In this document: piece after piece, positions 1-12,729 of the stretch | How positions within the stretch are numbered: position 1 is the first letter of the stretch | Layout of the letters: each line of letters begins with the position of its first letter | Program-made: the position numbers and the translations under genes | Source of the DNA: Gnetum montanum | Taxonomy: Eukaryota; Streptophyta; Gnetopsida; Gnetales; Gnetaceae | Direction: 5' to 3' | Length of the DNA: 64,000 nucleotides | NCBI GenBank assembly: GCA_015680685.1 | Contig: MNCI01027046.1 | Location: 1,132,493 to 1,196,492, forward strand | Notes under the pieces: generated by a model | Databases searched by the model: none | What the model was told of the DNA's origin: nothing | Seen by the model: the letters and a program-made list of their open reading frames with translations, nothing else

Positions 1-96
1 TAGACTTAGATCTTAGATAGAGTTAGTTTAGTTTCTCAACCCTTTCCTCCTGGTAGCATAGAAGATAAGCCGAAAATACCAAAAAAATCACATACC

Positions 97-435
97 TCAG
101 ACTTGCTTAACCATACACCGTGACACATACAAGCAAGCCTGGGAAGACAACGAACAATTAACCCCAAGTGTTTCTTGTGGCGTTAAGGCATTTAGTCTGC
201 GGAGTTCGACCGGATCGCACGTGCACGCTCGTATTCGTATGGTGGAGTGTAGGGGTACCTCGCCACTCATCAATTGCCCATATTTTTTGCATGCAACTAC
301 ACCTATTATTGTTGTATGTAATACATGGAACTCTGCATCTTTGAATAATTCTAGCTTTATCTTCCTTGGAGATTTCAAGGACAAGTCTCTAATATCAAGC
401 TTAGCATCTATAATGCTAAGCCAAGCTCTTCCCAT
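97..435 (-). pseudogene. Element H protease-like fragment
   Basis: A 112-codon open stretch carries the motif GRAWLSIIDAKLDIRD, matching the conserved hydrophobic block (G-R-x-W-L ... A-x-I/L) near the C-terminal side of retropepsins in plant gypsy polyproteins. The family cleaves the Gag-Pol polyprotein. The upstream D-S/T-G catalytic motif is not recognisable because the reading frame degrades beyond 435. It lies downstream of the H gag, as expected. Non-functional remnant. Confidence 0.5.
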
Positions 436-1379
436 TATGATAGGAAACTCTTCCTTACTTTTACCTACATGAATGACTAGAAAATTAGCAAGGTAGGACT
501 AGCCACTAATGGTAGTGATTACATCATCCACTTGTCCTAGTGGAACTATGATCGGTTGGTTTGCAAGCTTTAGCTGGATGTTGCTTTTCTTTAATGGTGG
601 TAGATTCCAGGCTTGATACATATCTTATGAGATCAAGTTCACCCGTAACCCAGAATCAAGTAGATCCTTGCACGATTTCTAACTTGCTACTTGAAGGTAT
701 ATCAAGGTACTTCATAGATTTTTTTTTTCTGAGGAAGTGCTCTTGCCTTGATTCAATGGGTAATAGTTTGTGTTAACATGATAGTTGTCACATTTACATT
801 GGACGATGATGGAAGCTTGTTATTTCTCGGACGATTGGATGTCGATGGAGTGGAAGTAGATGTGCTTCTCATCCTTCGAACCTTTTAAGAACTTGTTCAA
901 AAGAAAGGTCATATCCTAGATTATGGTTCATGTATGATTGCCTCCTCCTACATGTTAACCACCCTAGTTGCATTCTTCTAACGGGGCTATGATGGCAATT
1001 CTAGTGGTGGTACAAGTGATAAAAGGTTAGGATGACTTAATGAACTAACTACTTGTGGATGCATGTATGGATTGGAATCCATCCTTGGAGGTGTAGATCT
1101 CTAGTATTCTACTGGATAGTATTGAGGAGTTTGAGCTACTACATTTCTTAGAGAGATCTAATGCTAGACATAGTATCCATAAGGATTTGGTTTTTGATAT
1201 GGGTAGTCTTATTGTGGTGGTGGCATCACCCATGATTGTGGTTGTTGCCACTATTGATGATACTACTCATGTGGCTATAGATAAGCTTCATTGGGATAAT
1301 AGGTTGATTGGAAGGTCTATCAATAGTTACCTTGAGGATAAGGTAACTATTTGGGCATATACTTCTTGATGAATCTTGG

Positions 1380-2410
1380 ATTCAATGCATATGCCCCTAT
1401 TTCTTTCAAATGTGCCATGACAAGGTAACACTCCTTAGGATGGTCATACTAGCACACAATACATCCTTCCTTCTCATTTTAGCTTGTATATAAACATTTT
1501 TCCACTGAAGCCACTTTTCCATTTTGTCCAAAATCTATTTTCTTCTTTTTCTCCTTACCTTTGCTAAAGGCTTGCTCAGTTCTTTCTTTCACAATTTTCA
1601 ATGTTATCATAAATTTTTCATCTAATGAATCCCACATCTTTTCTACCTTGCTTACTATATCAATAACAAATTTTTGAATAGGTAGTGTCTTTTTCTATAT
1701 TACCTCTTCTAGGGTTTCTTCCTCTTTCTGATCACACACTCATACATCTTTCTTCTTGATGGATGGATCTCTATTGTACTCTTTGACTAATTCTCTCTTC
1801 ATTAATTCATCTTCTTCCTTCGCTACTTGGTCAATGAGTCTTTAAATGTAATGGGCAATCATTTCAAATAGTTTTCCTTGGGCATACATCCGAAGGGTTT
1901 CCCTAGTTTTGTTCCGTAGCCCATCAACAAGGTGCCTAAGTTGCTTCCTTTAGCAAAATCCATGGCCTTGGCACCTATGTAGTAGTGAATAGTATCTACC
2001 TAATGCCACATCAAGGGATTCATGGATCCCTTGTTTCTAGCCTTGGATCCACTTCCTAATATTGGACACCTAAGGGTAGGGTTAATAGTTATCATTAAAA
2101 AGTTCAAGCATGGTACTCCATCCTCTAATTGATTCATGTTCCAACAATCTGTACTAGCTTTTCACCTCTTTAATGGGCATCCTTGGGAACAACTTAAGTT
2201 TCTGCCAATCATTCTCTATATTCTATAGGGTGCATGCATCATGGAATGCTTGAAGGTGGCATTGTGGATCTACATTATATTCACCCTCAAATCTTGGCAT
2301 GTTCTTCATGTCTAGCTGCTTAATGTAGCTATCCTTTACATGCTTGGTTGAAATGTAGATAGCTATCCTTATATTTATCATGTCACGAGTTGCCAATAGG
2401 GGTTCTTCAA
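1380..2410 (-). pseudogene. Element H gag, C-terminal part (broken)
   Basis: The reading starts at the element A insertion point with residues like EEPLLATRDMI, then IKQLDMKNMPRFEGEYNVDP and HLQAFHDACTL, the typical start of a plant gypsy capsid region. Around 1440-1480 a zinc-knuckle-like block reads CIVC, a stop, then YDHPKECY, i.e. a C-x2-C...H-P...C nucleocapsid motif interrupted by TAG. Many stops and frame changes follow. Gag forms the virus-like particle in functional relatives; this copy cannot. The N-terminal part is at 30724-31616, on the other side of element A. Confidence 0.6.
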
Positions 2411-4109
2411 TGTAGCAATCGAAAACATCAAAGGCTAGAATAGTACTTTGAGAGATCCATGGCTGCATAGCCTTGACCCTACATCTGCACAAGGGCCTGC
2501 TAGGAACGGAGGTGGTGTGCCTAGAATAGTCTTGTTGATCAAACTAGAACTTACAAATGTTATGACAAAATGGGTATCAAGGGGGGATGCAATGTTTTGT
2601 GATGTCTATAGTTCCCATGGATGTGAGCATAGTAGAGGTCTCAGACGTGAAAACAAGGGTGCAAATGCATGAGTATGTGATTGAACAATGTAAAATGCTA
2701 GTAGAATGCTAAAATGTAGGAGAGAATGTGGAAAATTCATAGAATGTGATCAAGAGATAAAGTAGCACTTCCCCAAATGGGGGGAGCATAGTTAACTGCA
2801 AAGAAAAGTTTAGGAGGTACACGGTGTATAAATAGGCATAGTAGACAACGTACTCACAATCTCAAGATGTCTAGCTATGAAGAATTAACATCCGCCATAG
2901 AGTCTGAGCCTACTGGGTTGGCTACTACAGTGTCCTACAAGCTACAACAATGTATGGTATGTTAGGCAGTGTACAATGGTGTCAGGCAGTGTCCTAAAGT
3001 TCACCAAGATGCTAAGTATGCTTGGGTGTAAGAGTGCTCAGAATGCCAATGCTCAAATGTGATATTTTGCCAACTAAAATGCCAAAATTACCAACACTAA
3101 CACTTGAAGTGCTAAGATATTTATAGGCCTAAGGCTAGCATGAGTCACAAATTAGGCACCATGTGGCAAAGGGATAGTTGGAGCTACGCTAGCCTTAATT
3201 ATGCTCCCATTGAAGTGAAATGGTATTCTATTGGTGTGCTCCAGTGAACCCTGTGAGACTACCAAACTGTGACTACGCTATTGAAATTGCATGTGCAAGT
3301 GCCAAACAGACCACAATGTACCTGAGAACAATGCAAAATAATGCACTTTTGGAGACTACACTTTAGGACTATGTTGTCCACTCTCTCGAGTGGTGTTGAG
3401 CATAGGTAAAATTTAGGGGAAAATGAGGAATGCAAAAGAGATAAAACTTGCTGATCTTACTTATCAAAAGAATGTTGGAGCTAATATGTAGGCTGGTGTT
3501 GAGCTTTGGAGGCTTCTAGAGGTAATTTTGCATGACTACGCTAACTACACTCTAGAGCGTAGTTTGACAATTAGGTAATTTTTGCAAACAAAATGTGTTT
3601 TAGTGCAGACTATGCTAACTATGCTCTAGAGTGTAGTCCTAGTAGGGAAAGCATAGCCTTGACACTTGGCAAAATCTAGCAAAAATTGATGTTTTTAGTG
3701 ATAACTACACTAGATCTTCTCTAGAGCATAGTAGGAAGTGCAGTGCCATAAGTTAGAAATTATGCTAAACTATTTCTTCCATCCCAACCATGCTCAGCAA
3801 CCTCTAGCTTGACACTTAGGCAAATTTTCAAAACTAGTCATTGGACTATAAACTATGCTAACTATGCGCTACAGCATAGTCCCAGTAGGGGGACCGTAGT
3901 TAACACACTTAGAAAATTTTGTAGCCATTGTCAACACTTAGAAAAATTTTGCAAATCTGAGCTATTTGTGCCAACTATGCTAACTACGCTTTGGAGTGTA
4001 ATCCCAACAATAGGGGGCTAGTCTCAACACTTAGAAAAAATTTGCCAAGTTTTGACACTTAAAGAAATTTGCAGTTGAGACTCGAGAGCCTGAATTTGGC
4101 GGTGTTTCA
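2411..4109 (-). repeat. LTR-A, 3' LTR of element A
   Basis: A 1699-bp copy matching 29009-30718 along its length. It begins TGTAGC and ends GGTGTTTCA on the plus strand. It is followed by GGTCCCTCTTTG, the complement of a purine tract as expected next to a 3' LTR. Its right half holds five or so spaced near-palindromes of the type ACTACGCTCTAGAGCGTAGT (3544-3563 and 3618-3637, others near 3703, 3858 and 3970). Confidence 0.85.
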
Positions 4110-4125
4110 TTGGTCCCTCTTTGTT
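4110..4125 (-). promoter_or_regulatory. Polypurine tract of element A (plus-strand priming site)
   Basis: Immediately right of LTR-A the plus strand reads TTGGTCCCTCTTTG, so the minus strand has a purine-rich word abutting the LTR. The same arrangement (GGCCCCTCTTT) follows LTR-B at 16222. In LTR elements this word primes second-strand DNA synthesis, and it fixes LTR-A as the 3' LTR. Confidence 0.55.
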
Positions 4126-5769
4126 GACGTTTGGAGAAGTGGCTTAAGAGATGTCGACAAAGAACATAAAATACCACAGTAGGCCAGGGACCAACATCGC
4201 TTTCCAGTACCCAACTGAATGTCACTTCACCATGCTCAAGACTGCTAAGCGTAATAATACAATGAAGTTAAAGGATGTAGGGAGGGAATGTGCTAGGGAT
4301 AACAAGGGAATGAAGTGCAAATGATGTAATACTGCAAGATGTGACACCAGGGTTGGCTTGTCACCAAAATAATGATCCCTTGTTGGAATGCTTGTGAGAA
4401 GGCCAATGTCCATGGTACCAAAATGGCTTGCCCCTGAAATTGTGACCTCTCGTCAGAGTGCTTATGAAAAGGTCAATGCGGATTCAAGGTTACACCAATT
4501 GCGAAATTGCAACTCTGCTAACTTTGCTTGAAGACATGTTTTTCCCCATTCTTCTTTGTCCTTTTTTTGCTTTTTTTACTAGTGGAAAACCTTCTTTGGG
4601 TCCTACACATTGCAAGATGCTAGCTGCATGATGCCTTTCATCAAGCAAGCTATGTGCCACCTAATGAGCTTGGCTTTAGTACAACTATGTCACATTTGTA
4701 GGATAGGTATTTCCTCCCTGGGATGAGTCGTGTTACATCCACTTGGGCTTTGACTAGCCCACAAAGGCTCCCCATAGGGCAAGCTGCATTACATCCACTA
4801 TGGGTTCTATAATTGACATAAAGGGGATGTCATGTGCATTAGAGGGGTTGCAAACTCAGTTATGCAATGGAGGGAAAGTAGGGAAATGAAAGGTAAAAGG
4901 AGTGAATGTAAGCATCCTATAGTAGGATAATAGGGATATGCACTCTTGAGTAGCTTAGCTAGTCTGATCATGCGCATCAAAGCAATGTGGCATCTTGCCA
5001 CTACAATGAGATGTGTCTTTGCATGACCGTCTCTGGGGCTTCATCTTACAAACACAATGCAGAGAGAATAAGAAAATAACCACACAACATGAGATGAGAG
5101 TAAACTGTTGGATGTGAATGTGCTACAAATGCTACAACAACTAGACAAGTTGTAAGAGCTTGAAGAACCAATCTAGGAAAACCAATGCAGGTGCCAAAGT
5201 GAGAGGGCGCAAAAGCTCTAGTAGTCACATCAGAGGTGAGCACCTAGAGAGGCTAGCAAAAAGGTAGAGGGTGATAATTATGCAAATGCTCGAGACTACA
5301 CACCAATGACAGTAATGCAGGAAGCTAGCAAAATGGAAAAGAGCCAAGATGCTATAAGCACTTCCAAGCCCGAGCAATGGCGAGGGCTGGAGGATGGTAG
5401 CAAAATGGTGGGGGCCATGATACTACCACTACTCCAATAGGTTGTGCTAACAATAAGAGCTCCAACCAATAATGAAACACCCAAGGTTGGTAATGCTGTC
5501 AGTATGGCTTGGGGCTAGTATTGCTGATGATCATGGTAGGAGCTCCGAAAGGTCAGCAAAATGTCCAAGGGAATTTCTGGAGGATTAGCAAAATGCCAAA
5601 GGACAAGGATGCTGCAAATGTTCTAAAGGCCTCTTTTGATGACAAAAAATTCATTCAAGAACTACAATACCCCACCCCACCCACAAGGTGTGGGTAGATA
5701 ATGAAGAGTTGGAAGTATTCGCACTCACTTGTCTATAGAACTATGTATGTTGAACTACAAATCCAATTT
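4126..5769. other. Element A, non-coding 3' spacer
   Basis: No coding signal. The stretch aligns by eye with 16235-17400 in array E: both have the words DNA-wise 'gatg(t/c)cgacaaag', 'accatgctcaag', a TTCTTTGGGT block and 'cttgcccctgaaat'. This shows that element A and the E copies share a 3' untranslated region and belong to one family. Confidence 0.6.
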
Positions 5770-6155
5770 AAAAAGGTCTTGGTAGACCATATGCTATGCT
5801 AGTTTAGATTAACCTAGTTTAAGGTCTTGGCAAACCGTGATGTCCTAGTTTATAGTCCTAGCACTATTGGGTGCTAGTTTAACGTCGTAGCAGACACTAG
5901 ATGTTGTGTCAATTTAACGTCGTGATCCAAGGATGATCTATGTTAATTTATAGTCATAGTAGACTGTCTATGCCAATTTATAGTTATAGAGAACTAGTTT
6001 GTGCTAGTTTATAGTTGTAGCAGACTAGTCTATGCTAATTTATGGTCGTAGCAGACTAGTCTTCGCCAGTTTATAATTGTAGCAGACTTGTCTTCACCAG
6101 TTTATAGTTGTAGCAGACTTGTCTTCACCAATTTATAGTCATAGCAAACTTTTTC
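5770..6155. repeat. Tandem array of short stem-loop boxes (array 1)
   Basis: About ten degenerate units of roughly 33-37 bp, each with a core like TTTATAGTCGTAGCAGACT. Cores form a small dyad, for example GGTCT-TGGT-AGACC at 5775-5788 and AGTC-GTAGCA-GACT in later units. Matching arrays occur at 9820-9925 and 17430-17670, with a single box at 19294-19307 in the E gag. Function unknown. Confidence 0.8.
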
Positions 6156-6189
6156 GCTTACCTTGCTTTGTTGTTGATGAGGTGCTGTG

Positions 6190-9100
6190 TGCTATGAGTA
6201 GTATGGCTTCAGATACGAGTGGTTCACTAAACTGGAAAATTCATTGCCATCATGGTTAGCAAGCGTGAATGCTCCATTGTCATGGGCCTTGACAATCAAG
6301 AAAGGCCCTTCCCAATTGGCTGAGAATTTATCTACAGGTTCATGAACAACCTTGAGGACTAGGTCACCTTCCTTAATCTAGCATTGGTGTTGATTGTGAT
6401 GGTGTTTCTACTATTGTGTTTGTTGGTACCACTCAATTTGACCAAGCATTTGCATGTGCTCCTCCTTTATCAAGTCAAGGGTAATGGTTCTCAGCTTGTC
6501 GTTTTGAGCCTCGTTGATGAAGCATGAGAGGATTAATCGGAGCAATAGGACCTACAATTCAAGAGGCAAGATTGCTTCAGATACATAAACCAAACTATAT
6601 GGCAACTTACCTATTATAGTTCTTCATGTCGTGTGGTAGGCTTAGAGTGCCCAAATCAGCTACTCATGCCATCGTTGTTTGCTGTTGTTGAGCATCTTCT
6701 TTAGAATATTGATGATGACCTTGTTTGTGACCTCTGCTTGGCCATTCACCTATGGGTAGTAGGGTGAAAAAATGGAATGTTTGATTCCAAAGCACTCATA
6801 AAATGCTTTGGTCTTAGCATTGCTAAATTATGGCTCGTTATCTATGACTATGATCATGGGTAAACCAAAATGGAACACTATGTTATCAAGTATGAACTTG
6901 CAGACCTGCTGCAATGTAGTCCTCCTAAGGGAAATATCCTCAACCCACTTTGTAAAATACGCAGTGGTAGTTATGATGAAGTTATGCCCTACAGAGGATG
7001 TAAGCATTATTGGTCCTATGATATCCATCCCCCAACGTTGGAACAGCCACGTGATCTACATTGTATGTAGTTTAGTATGTGGCACATGCATGAGGTTACC
7101 ATGCCATTAACATGTGTTGCACATCTTGACCTTGGAGATGTAATTGCACTCCATGTAAGGATAATAGTAACTTGAGCATTTGATCTTCACCACCATTACC
7201 CTAGGTGCTATGTGGCCTCCGCAAAATCCCTCGTGGACTTGTTCAACAATTGTTTGCACTTCGTTGTTGCTAATGCATGTTAACAGTATGCCATCATAGG
7301 ATCAGTGACACAAAGCGATATCACCTACAATGACATATTACCATGATTGCTTTCACACTACATATTTTTGAGCAGTGGTTAGATACTGTTCACCCTATAG
7401 AAGGTATGACTTGATGTCGTTGTACCACTTTACTATGTGGGTTATGCTTACTATGGCTATGGATGCAATGTCAATTGTTTTTATGATAGGCATAGTGCAA
7501 TCAGCCATTGCGGTGGGTAATGTGCAAAAAATTTTAGGTGCAATGCTTAAGGCTAACATAGCTAATGAATTAGCAATGGAGTTTTCATTCTATGGGATAT
7601 GCTAGACATCAGTAGTTACAAATTACTTGAGCAAGAACTTTGCCAAGTCATAATAAGGTTTCAAGTGTTAAGCTTTACAAGCGTAAACCTCTATAACTTG
7701 GTTAACAACCAGTTGTAAGTCTCCTTGGATCACTAAGTCTTAAATGCCTAGGTCGTGAGCTGCTAAGATACCTTGGAGGAGACCCTCATACTCCACCATG
7801 TTGTTAGTGCATGGAAATGCGAAATGATACATGAAGAGTCAGATCTCCCTAGAGAGGAATGTGATGATAGTAGTGATGCTACCTCCTTGAGAGGTTGAAG
7901 CACCACCAAAGTGTAAAAGTACCTCGAAGTTGTTAGGCACTTGGCTTATGCTAGTGACATGCTCATCCAGAAATTTCAGATCTATCGTCGCTTGGTCATC
8001 GATTGGGGAAGCCATAAGTTTTGCAACTATCACTTGACCTTTTGTTGATGCTTGTGCAATGTAATGCAAGTCAAACTCAATGGTTATTACTTTCCAATAT
8101 GCAATGTGACTGCTCTCGTAAATATTCATTGTAATTTCTTGGAGTACATTCCTTTTGGAGATGATGTTTACTTGGCTACGAAAAAGATAATGCCTTCACT
8201 TCTTAAGTGCAAAGACTAAGGTGAGGCAAGTCTTTTTCACATCATTATACTTCATTTCATAGGCAACTAATGCATGCCTTAGGTAGTATATGGGGACCTC
8301 CATGCCATCGTCTCACTTTTGGCAAAGTAGAGAAGCGATAGACATGTTTGAGGTAGCAAGATAGATGTAGAATGGTTTATCTCCTTGCATAGGATAGACC
8401 ATTGGAAGTTGAGCTAGCTTCTATTTGATGCTGTCAAATGTCACTTGGCATTAAGTTGTCCACTCAAAGTGGACTCCTTTTTTGAGCGAGTGTTGCATTG
8501 ACTGCAACTTCTTGATCAACCATGAGATAAACCAACGTATGAGTTACAATCTACCTTGTAACCCTCATAGCTCATTAAGGTTGGCCAGTAGTGCAAAGTT
8601 GATAATGGTCTTAACCTTATCGGGGTATATGCATATGCCTTCTTCAGATACTACGAAACCTAGCATGTACCTCGTCTTTATGCCGAAGATATACTTCTTA
8701 GGATTTAACCTAAGTTCATGCTTCAGGCAATGTTTGAGCACAAGGTCTAAGTCATTTGCATGGTTGTGTGATGCCTTGAACTTAATTGTTATATCTTCAA
8801 CGTAATCATTTAGCAGATCTAACAAGTAATCACTTAAGATGTATGTCATTGCTCATTAATAAGTTGCTCTTATGTTCTTGAGTTTGAAGGACATCATTTT
8901 GTAGCAAAATGTACCCCAAGGGGTCATAAAGGTAGTACTAAGCTAGTGCTCTCAGTTGATCCAAATTTCATTATACTCTGATAACCCATCCATAAAGGAT
9001 AACAAGGTTAGCTGTAGTATTGACTAGTTGATCAATACTATGCAATGGAAAATCATCTTTAATGGTGGCCCTATTGAGATCCCATAAGTCTATGCAAATG

Positions 9101-9680
9101 TGTATACTTCCATTTTTCTTGGGTACAACCACAATGTTGGAGACCTAATTAGCATAGTCAATGCCCCAGATGAAACTAGCCTTGTACAGCTTAGTGATTT
9201 CATCACGAACTGCTAGCACCACCTTAGGCCTAACCTTGTGGGCTTTTTGCTTAACTGGTTTTATGCTGGGATCGAGGATTATGTTGTGTTGCACTATGCA
9301 AGGATCTAGGCTTGGCATGTCTTCATAAGATCATGCGAATGCCTTGATGTTATCGTTGAGTACTTTTGTGATGTTTTTTGCATGTTTAGGAACAAACTAA
9401 GTTTCAATGCCTCTATCTTACCACTAGGTGTCACTACAAGGATTTCAATGAGGGGATCCTCAGTGATGTCATCTACCTCTAGATCTAGAGCCTTAACTAG
9501 ATGGTCTGGCCAATCTAGCAGTGCCTCTATGGATGTTATGTATTTGTCGTACGCTATGGGCTCAAGGTCTAGGCATTGAGTATCGATGCATCACATAAGT
9601 TCACCATGATGCCTAGTGAGGACCATCAGCGAGTGGAGATGCTTGTACATAGTCATGTTGTGAATACTATGATAATCCTA
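6190..9680 (-). pseudogene. Element A pol: RT, RNase H and integrase (inactivated)
   Basis: Decayed Ty3/gypsy pol read from 9680 down. RT (about 9260-8300): a block with VVVPKKNG, then DLWDLNRATIKDDFPL, then YVEDI where YVDDI is expected (first catalytic Asp changed to Glu), then LNPKKYIFG and LGFVVSEEGI. The RNase H region (8129-7600) has ASTKGQVIVAKLMA and LLHFGGAST, where the family has F-D-G-A (Asp lost). Integrase (7028-6300) has MDIIGPI, YFTKWVE, IDNEPQF and VNGQAEVTNK, so D-D-E positions are recognisable. Frameshifts and stops, mostly TAG, occur throughout. In working relatives these enzymes copy the RNA into DNA and insert it. The block starts just after a minus-strand splice-acceptor-like word (TTATTTTTGTAG at about 9677-9688). 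Confidence 0.85.
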
Positions 9681-9819
9681 CAAAAATAACAATAAAAATG
9701 TCAAGCTACACTTATCTTAATAAGAGCAATATACACAATTAAACAAAACAACATGATAAAATTTTATCTAAGTATGTAGATGTGCTTTTAAAGACAAGGG
9801 ATATGTGAGCTGATTTTAT

Positions 9820-9925
9820 GCCTCAGCAGACCATGGGATTGCAAGTTTAAGGTCTTAGCAGACCATGAATCACTAGTTTAAGGTCTTAGTAGATCATTGA
9901 ATGCTAGTTTAATGTCATAGCGGAT
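9820..9925. repeat. Stem-loop box group (array 2)
   Basis: Three boxes with the core AGTTTAAGGTCTTAGCAGAC or close variants. The clearest dyad is GGTCT-TAGC-AGACC at 9851-9864. Same family as 5770-6155. Confidence 0.7.
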
Positions 9926-11350
9926 GGTAATATGCACTAAATGCATCATTAGAGCAAGGTTTGGTGTGTCAAAAAAGTGAAATTAGCTTGGGTGCCCACT
10001 AGTCACAAGAAAAATTTAAAATTTTTCTAAATTCGAAAATAGCCAAAAAAATCAAAAAAATTTCTAACTCTGGTGACTACACTCACACCCAACTACACTC
10101 TACACTATTGAGGGTAGTCCTGGGGTAGGTAACAATTTAAGTGGTCCCTAGAGATATAAAAGGATGTTTTACCCTTAGTAAATTTATCATTGTCAAAGTT
10201 GAAAATGCAATTTCCAGAGCATAGCATGGTTCAAAGAGTGTAGTCACCAAAATGTCACATCGAAGTGGATGTTAGCACCCTGGCCTGGTTCATTACTTTC
10301 GGCTCTTTCCTCAGTTTCTACACTTAGGAACTTGGTGGATTCTGGGTTTTGGTTCTACTAGCGGTGCTCTACCCTGGCAAGGGCCACCATCGTGGCCAAG
10401 GATGAAACATGGTACTACAAGGGTTTGTGGAGATCAAGGGTTTCTACGATTTTTCTTCTGGGACGGTAATGAGTGTGGGTGTGGGGATTTATGTCTTGGT
10501 TTTAGCAACACCCTGCCATGGCAAGTGCCACCATCACCATGGCCATTTAGGCCATTGTAGCTAGGGGAGAAGTGTAGGGTTTTGTGGTTTTTGCATAGGA
10601 TCGGAGGGCAAAGCACAAGGGACAAGGGTTCACAATGTTCTACAATGGTTGTGGCTGCTATGATGGCTAGTGTGGTTGCAAGGGCAAGGGGAAAGGCCAT
10701 GGGCTTGTGAAAAATTCTACTTTCTCTTTTTTTTTCTTCTATGATGTACAGAGTGGGTAGTTGGGATTTTAGTGGCACCCTAGGGCCACCGCTTGCAAGG
10801 TAAAGGCATGGTGGGTTGCTGCTATAGTTTTTGCATAATTTTTTATTTTTGGCAAAGGGCAGGGATGTGGATTTTGGCAATGGCCCTAGGGCTGTCACTT
10901 GCAAGGTGGGCGCACAGCAGAGGGTTTGCCAATTGCTTTGATTTTATTTGTATTTTTCGACTATTGTACATGGGGAAAGGGTAGCGGTAGCGGCAGTGGC
11001 CGTGAGCAACCACTTCAGGGTAGGGGTGCATCAGGAGGCTACCATTTTCCTCATGTTTTTACTACTTTTGGCACCCACCATGATGTTGACAAGAAGCGTG
11101 ATGCCCTATGGTGCTAGCACATAGCTACGAGGCTATGTGAGGGGCAATGTTGAGGGCACTTGCCTAGTGGTAAGGCTACAAAGGGGTTGTGGACATGATA
11201 GGCACTGAGTGTGTAATGAGAATAGGTGTAGGGTGTGTAGGGCACAATGTTAAATAATTAGTTTTTTTTCTTGCCAAAAAATTTTGAATTTTTGAGGGCT
11301 ATGCTCCTTGGGAACGTAGCTAGCAATTAGAATTTTTTCAAAGTTTTAAG

Positions 11351-11376
11351 GGCTACGCTCCCCAAGGAGCGTAGCC
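11351..11376. repeat. Perfect inverted repeat, 11-bp arms, 4-bp loop
   Basis: GGCTACGCTCC at 11351-11361 and its exact reverse complement at 11366-11376 enclose CCAA. A weaker copy (GGCTATGCTCCTTGGGAACG) lies about 55 bp upstream. This is the same CTACGCT/AGCGTAG theme as the LTR palindromes of element A. It could form a stem in RNA or a dyad for a DNA-binding protein. Confidence 0.8.
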
Positions 11377-11788
11377 AATAGAAATGTTTTCACATTTTTT
11401 GGGTTATGCTTCCAAAGGTAGCCCAGAGTTATAATTTTTTTGAAATTTTATGTAAAAAGGCAACTTGAGAAGTGTAAAATGCAAATGTCATATTGCCCAA
11501 AACATGCAAAGTGTACTACCAAACGTGCAAATATGCAAAATAAGATGCTAATGCTACAAAAACATGCTTTACCCAGTGAGTACCAAGTGCATTAAATGTG
11601 TATGTTGATGTCTTATACCTGCGGGGCCCAGGAAGCCTTAAAATATTTTGGTAACTTACACTGCATCATGTTAATCTTTTGCTGAATGTAGTTTAATGTA
11701 TTTTTGCCAAAATGCATTTATCGTATACTAACGCTATGTTTATATCCTTGTAGTTACAGGGTATTGCTAAAGCCCATCTTAGTTGTTA

Positions 11789-12546
11789 TGGATCTTGTTG
11801 GCATTCTTTGCTGCATGAGCGAGCCTATGCCCAACACACCTGCACCAGATATGAAGGTGGGTTAGCAAGTGGTAATATTTCAGCCTGGGACATTTGAGTT
11901 CTTGACAACACTTTAGTGTGATTATGTGGTCACACAAAGTAGCAAAAGTTGTAGATGTTATCACTGAGACATTGTTGCCTAAGGCTAACCAGGACATATT
12001 GAAATTTATGTTTGATGAGCCCACAACTGATGATAATAGAGCGGGTGGTTTGAGACGAGGCCCTAAGGGCACTCGTCCCTTATCCAGGATTTGGGAAACA
12101 TTATATTTCTCCTGTTATAATAGGAGCAACACGTTCTTCATCGCTTTGCGCATACATATGTTGTTCACCTGGAATGGTATATTGTGCCGGAGGGTAAGTG
12201 CTCCTATGATTTTGTGTTGTCTTCTGTGTTATTCGATCATGCTAGATTTGATAACCGCTAACTGCTCATGCTTAATGCCAAATTTAAAATTAATGATTAG
12301 GGGCTCCTTAACTAGCCAAGGGCTCTTACCTTGACCCACACCACCTTAGAGGTGTTCTCTTGTAGTACAAAATTTTGAGAGGCCATACTTGAGCAGGTGG
12401 GAGATGATCTAAAGAATTACTCCACCTGGTACCTGAAGGCGTTTGAGCAATGCAAGACCTATGGTTGGCTTGATGAGGGGTGGGTTAGTGGCATGTCCAA
12501 TTTTGAGGAGCCACCACCACCTCCGTCTCACACACTATTTGTTCCA
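11789..12546 (+). pseudogene. Plus-strand ghost gene inside element A, exons 1-2
   Basis: Not recognised. It is antisense to the retroelement. Exon 1 runs from ATG at 11789 to about 12193, ending in a good donor (GTAAGTG at 12194). Its frame shifts once near 11935, and several TAG/TGA stops interrupt it. Exon 2 runs from about 12321 (after AG) to 12546, is open for about 75 codons except one TGA, contains YLKAFEQCKTYGWLDEGW and an acidic-proline tail EEPPPPPSH, and ends in GTAAGC. Splice signals at expected frame ends support a once-spliced gene. The next exon is inferred at 23182, on the far side of the nested array E. It could be a captured host gene or an antisense ORF of the retroelement. 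Confidence 0.5.
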
Positions 12547-12729
12547 TGTAAGCACTTATTTATTTAGCCTTTATGCTTACTCACATGCACTTATTGATTT
12601 TCCCTTAGTTGATTTTAATGTTGTTTTACCTATGTTTTACCTATGTTGCATCCCAATCACTGGCGGTCAAAAAGTTGTTCCTACATTAGTTTGAGGAGGA
12701 GGTTGTTGGGATTGTATTTGCAACGGTAT

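Larger units (their letters stand above)
9690..11780. other. Element A spacer between RT and the plus-strand ghost gene
   Basis: No supported gene. It contains a short hairpin-box group (9820-9925, with GGTCT-TAGC-AGACC at 9851-9864), four loosely repeated blocks of about 150 bp between 10360 and 10960 (each with a 'ggcaagggccaccat'-like core), and hairpins built on CTACGCT/AGCGTAG (10080-10120, 11300-11376). ORFs here, including a 156-codon one on the minus strand at 10434-10904, show no domain and follow the repeat composition. Confidence 0.6.

Noticed and set aside
5770-6155. CRISPR-like array
   Set aside because: Units are degenerate and the spacing is irregular, repeats are not identical, no cas-like gene is present, and the context is a plant retroelement.
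10434-10904. 156-codon ORF on the minus strand in the element A spacer
   Set aside because: Follows loosely repeated ~150-bp blocks and has no domain signature. Length is explained by the GC-richer repeat composition.
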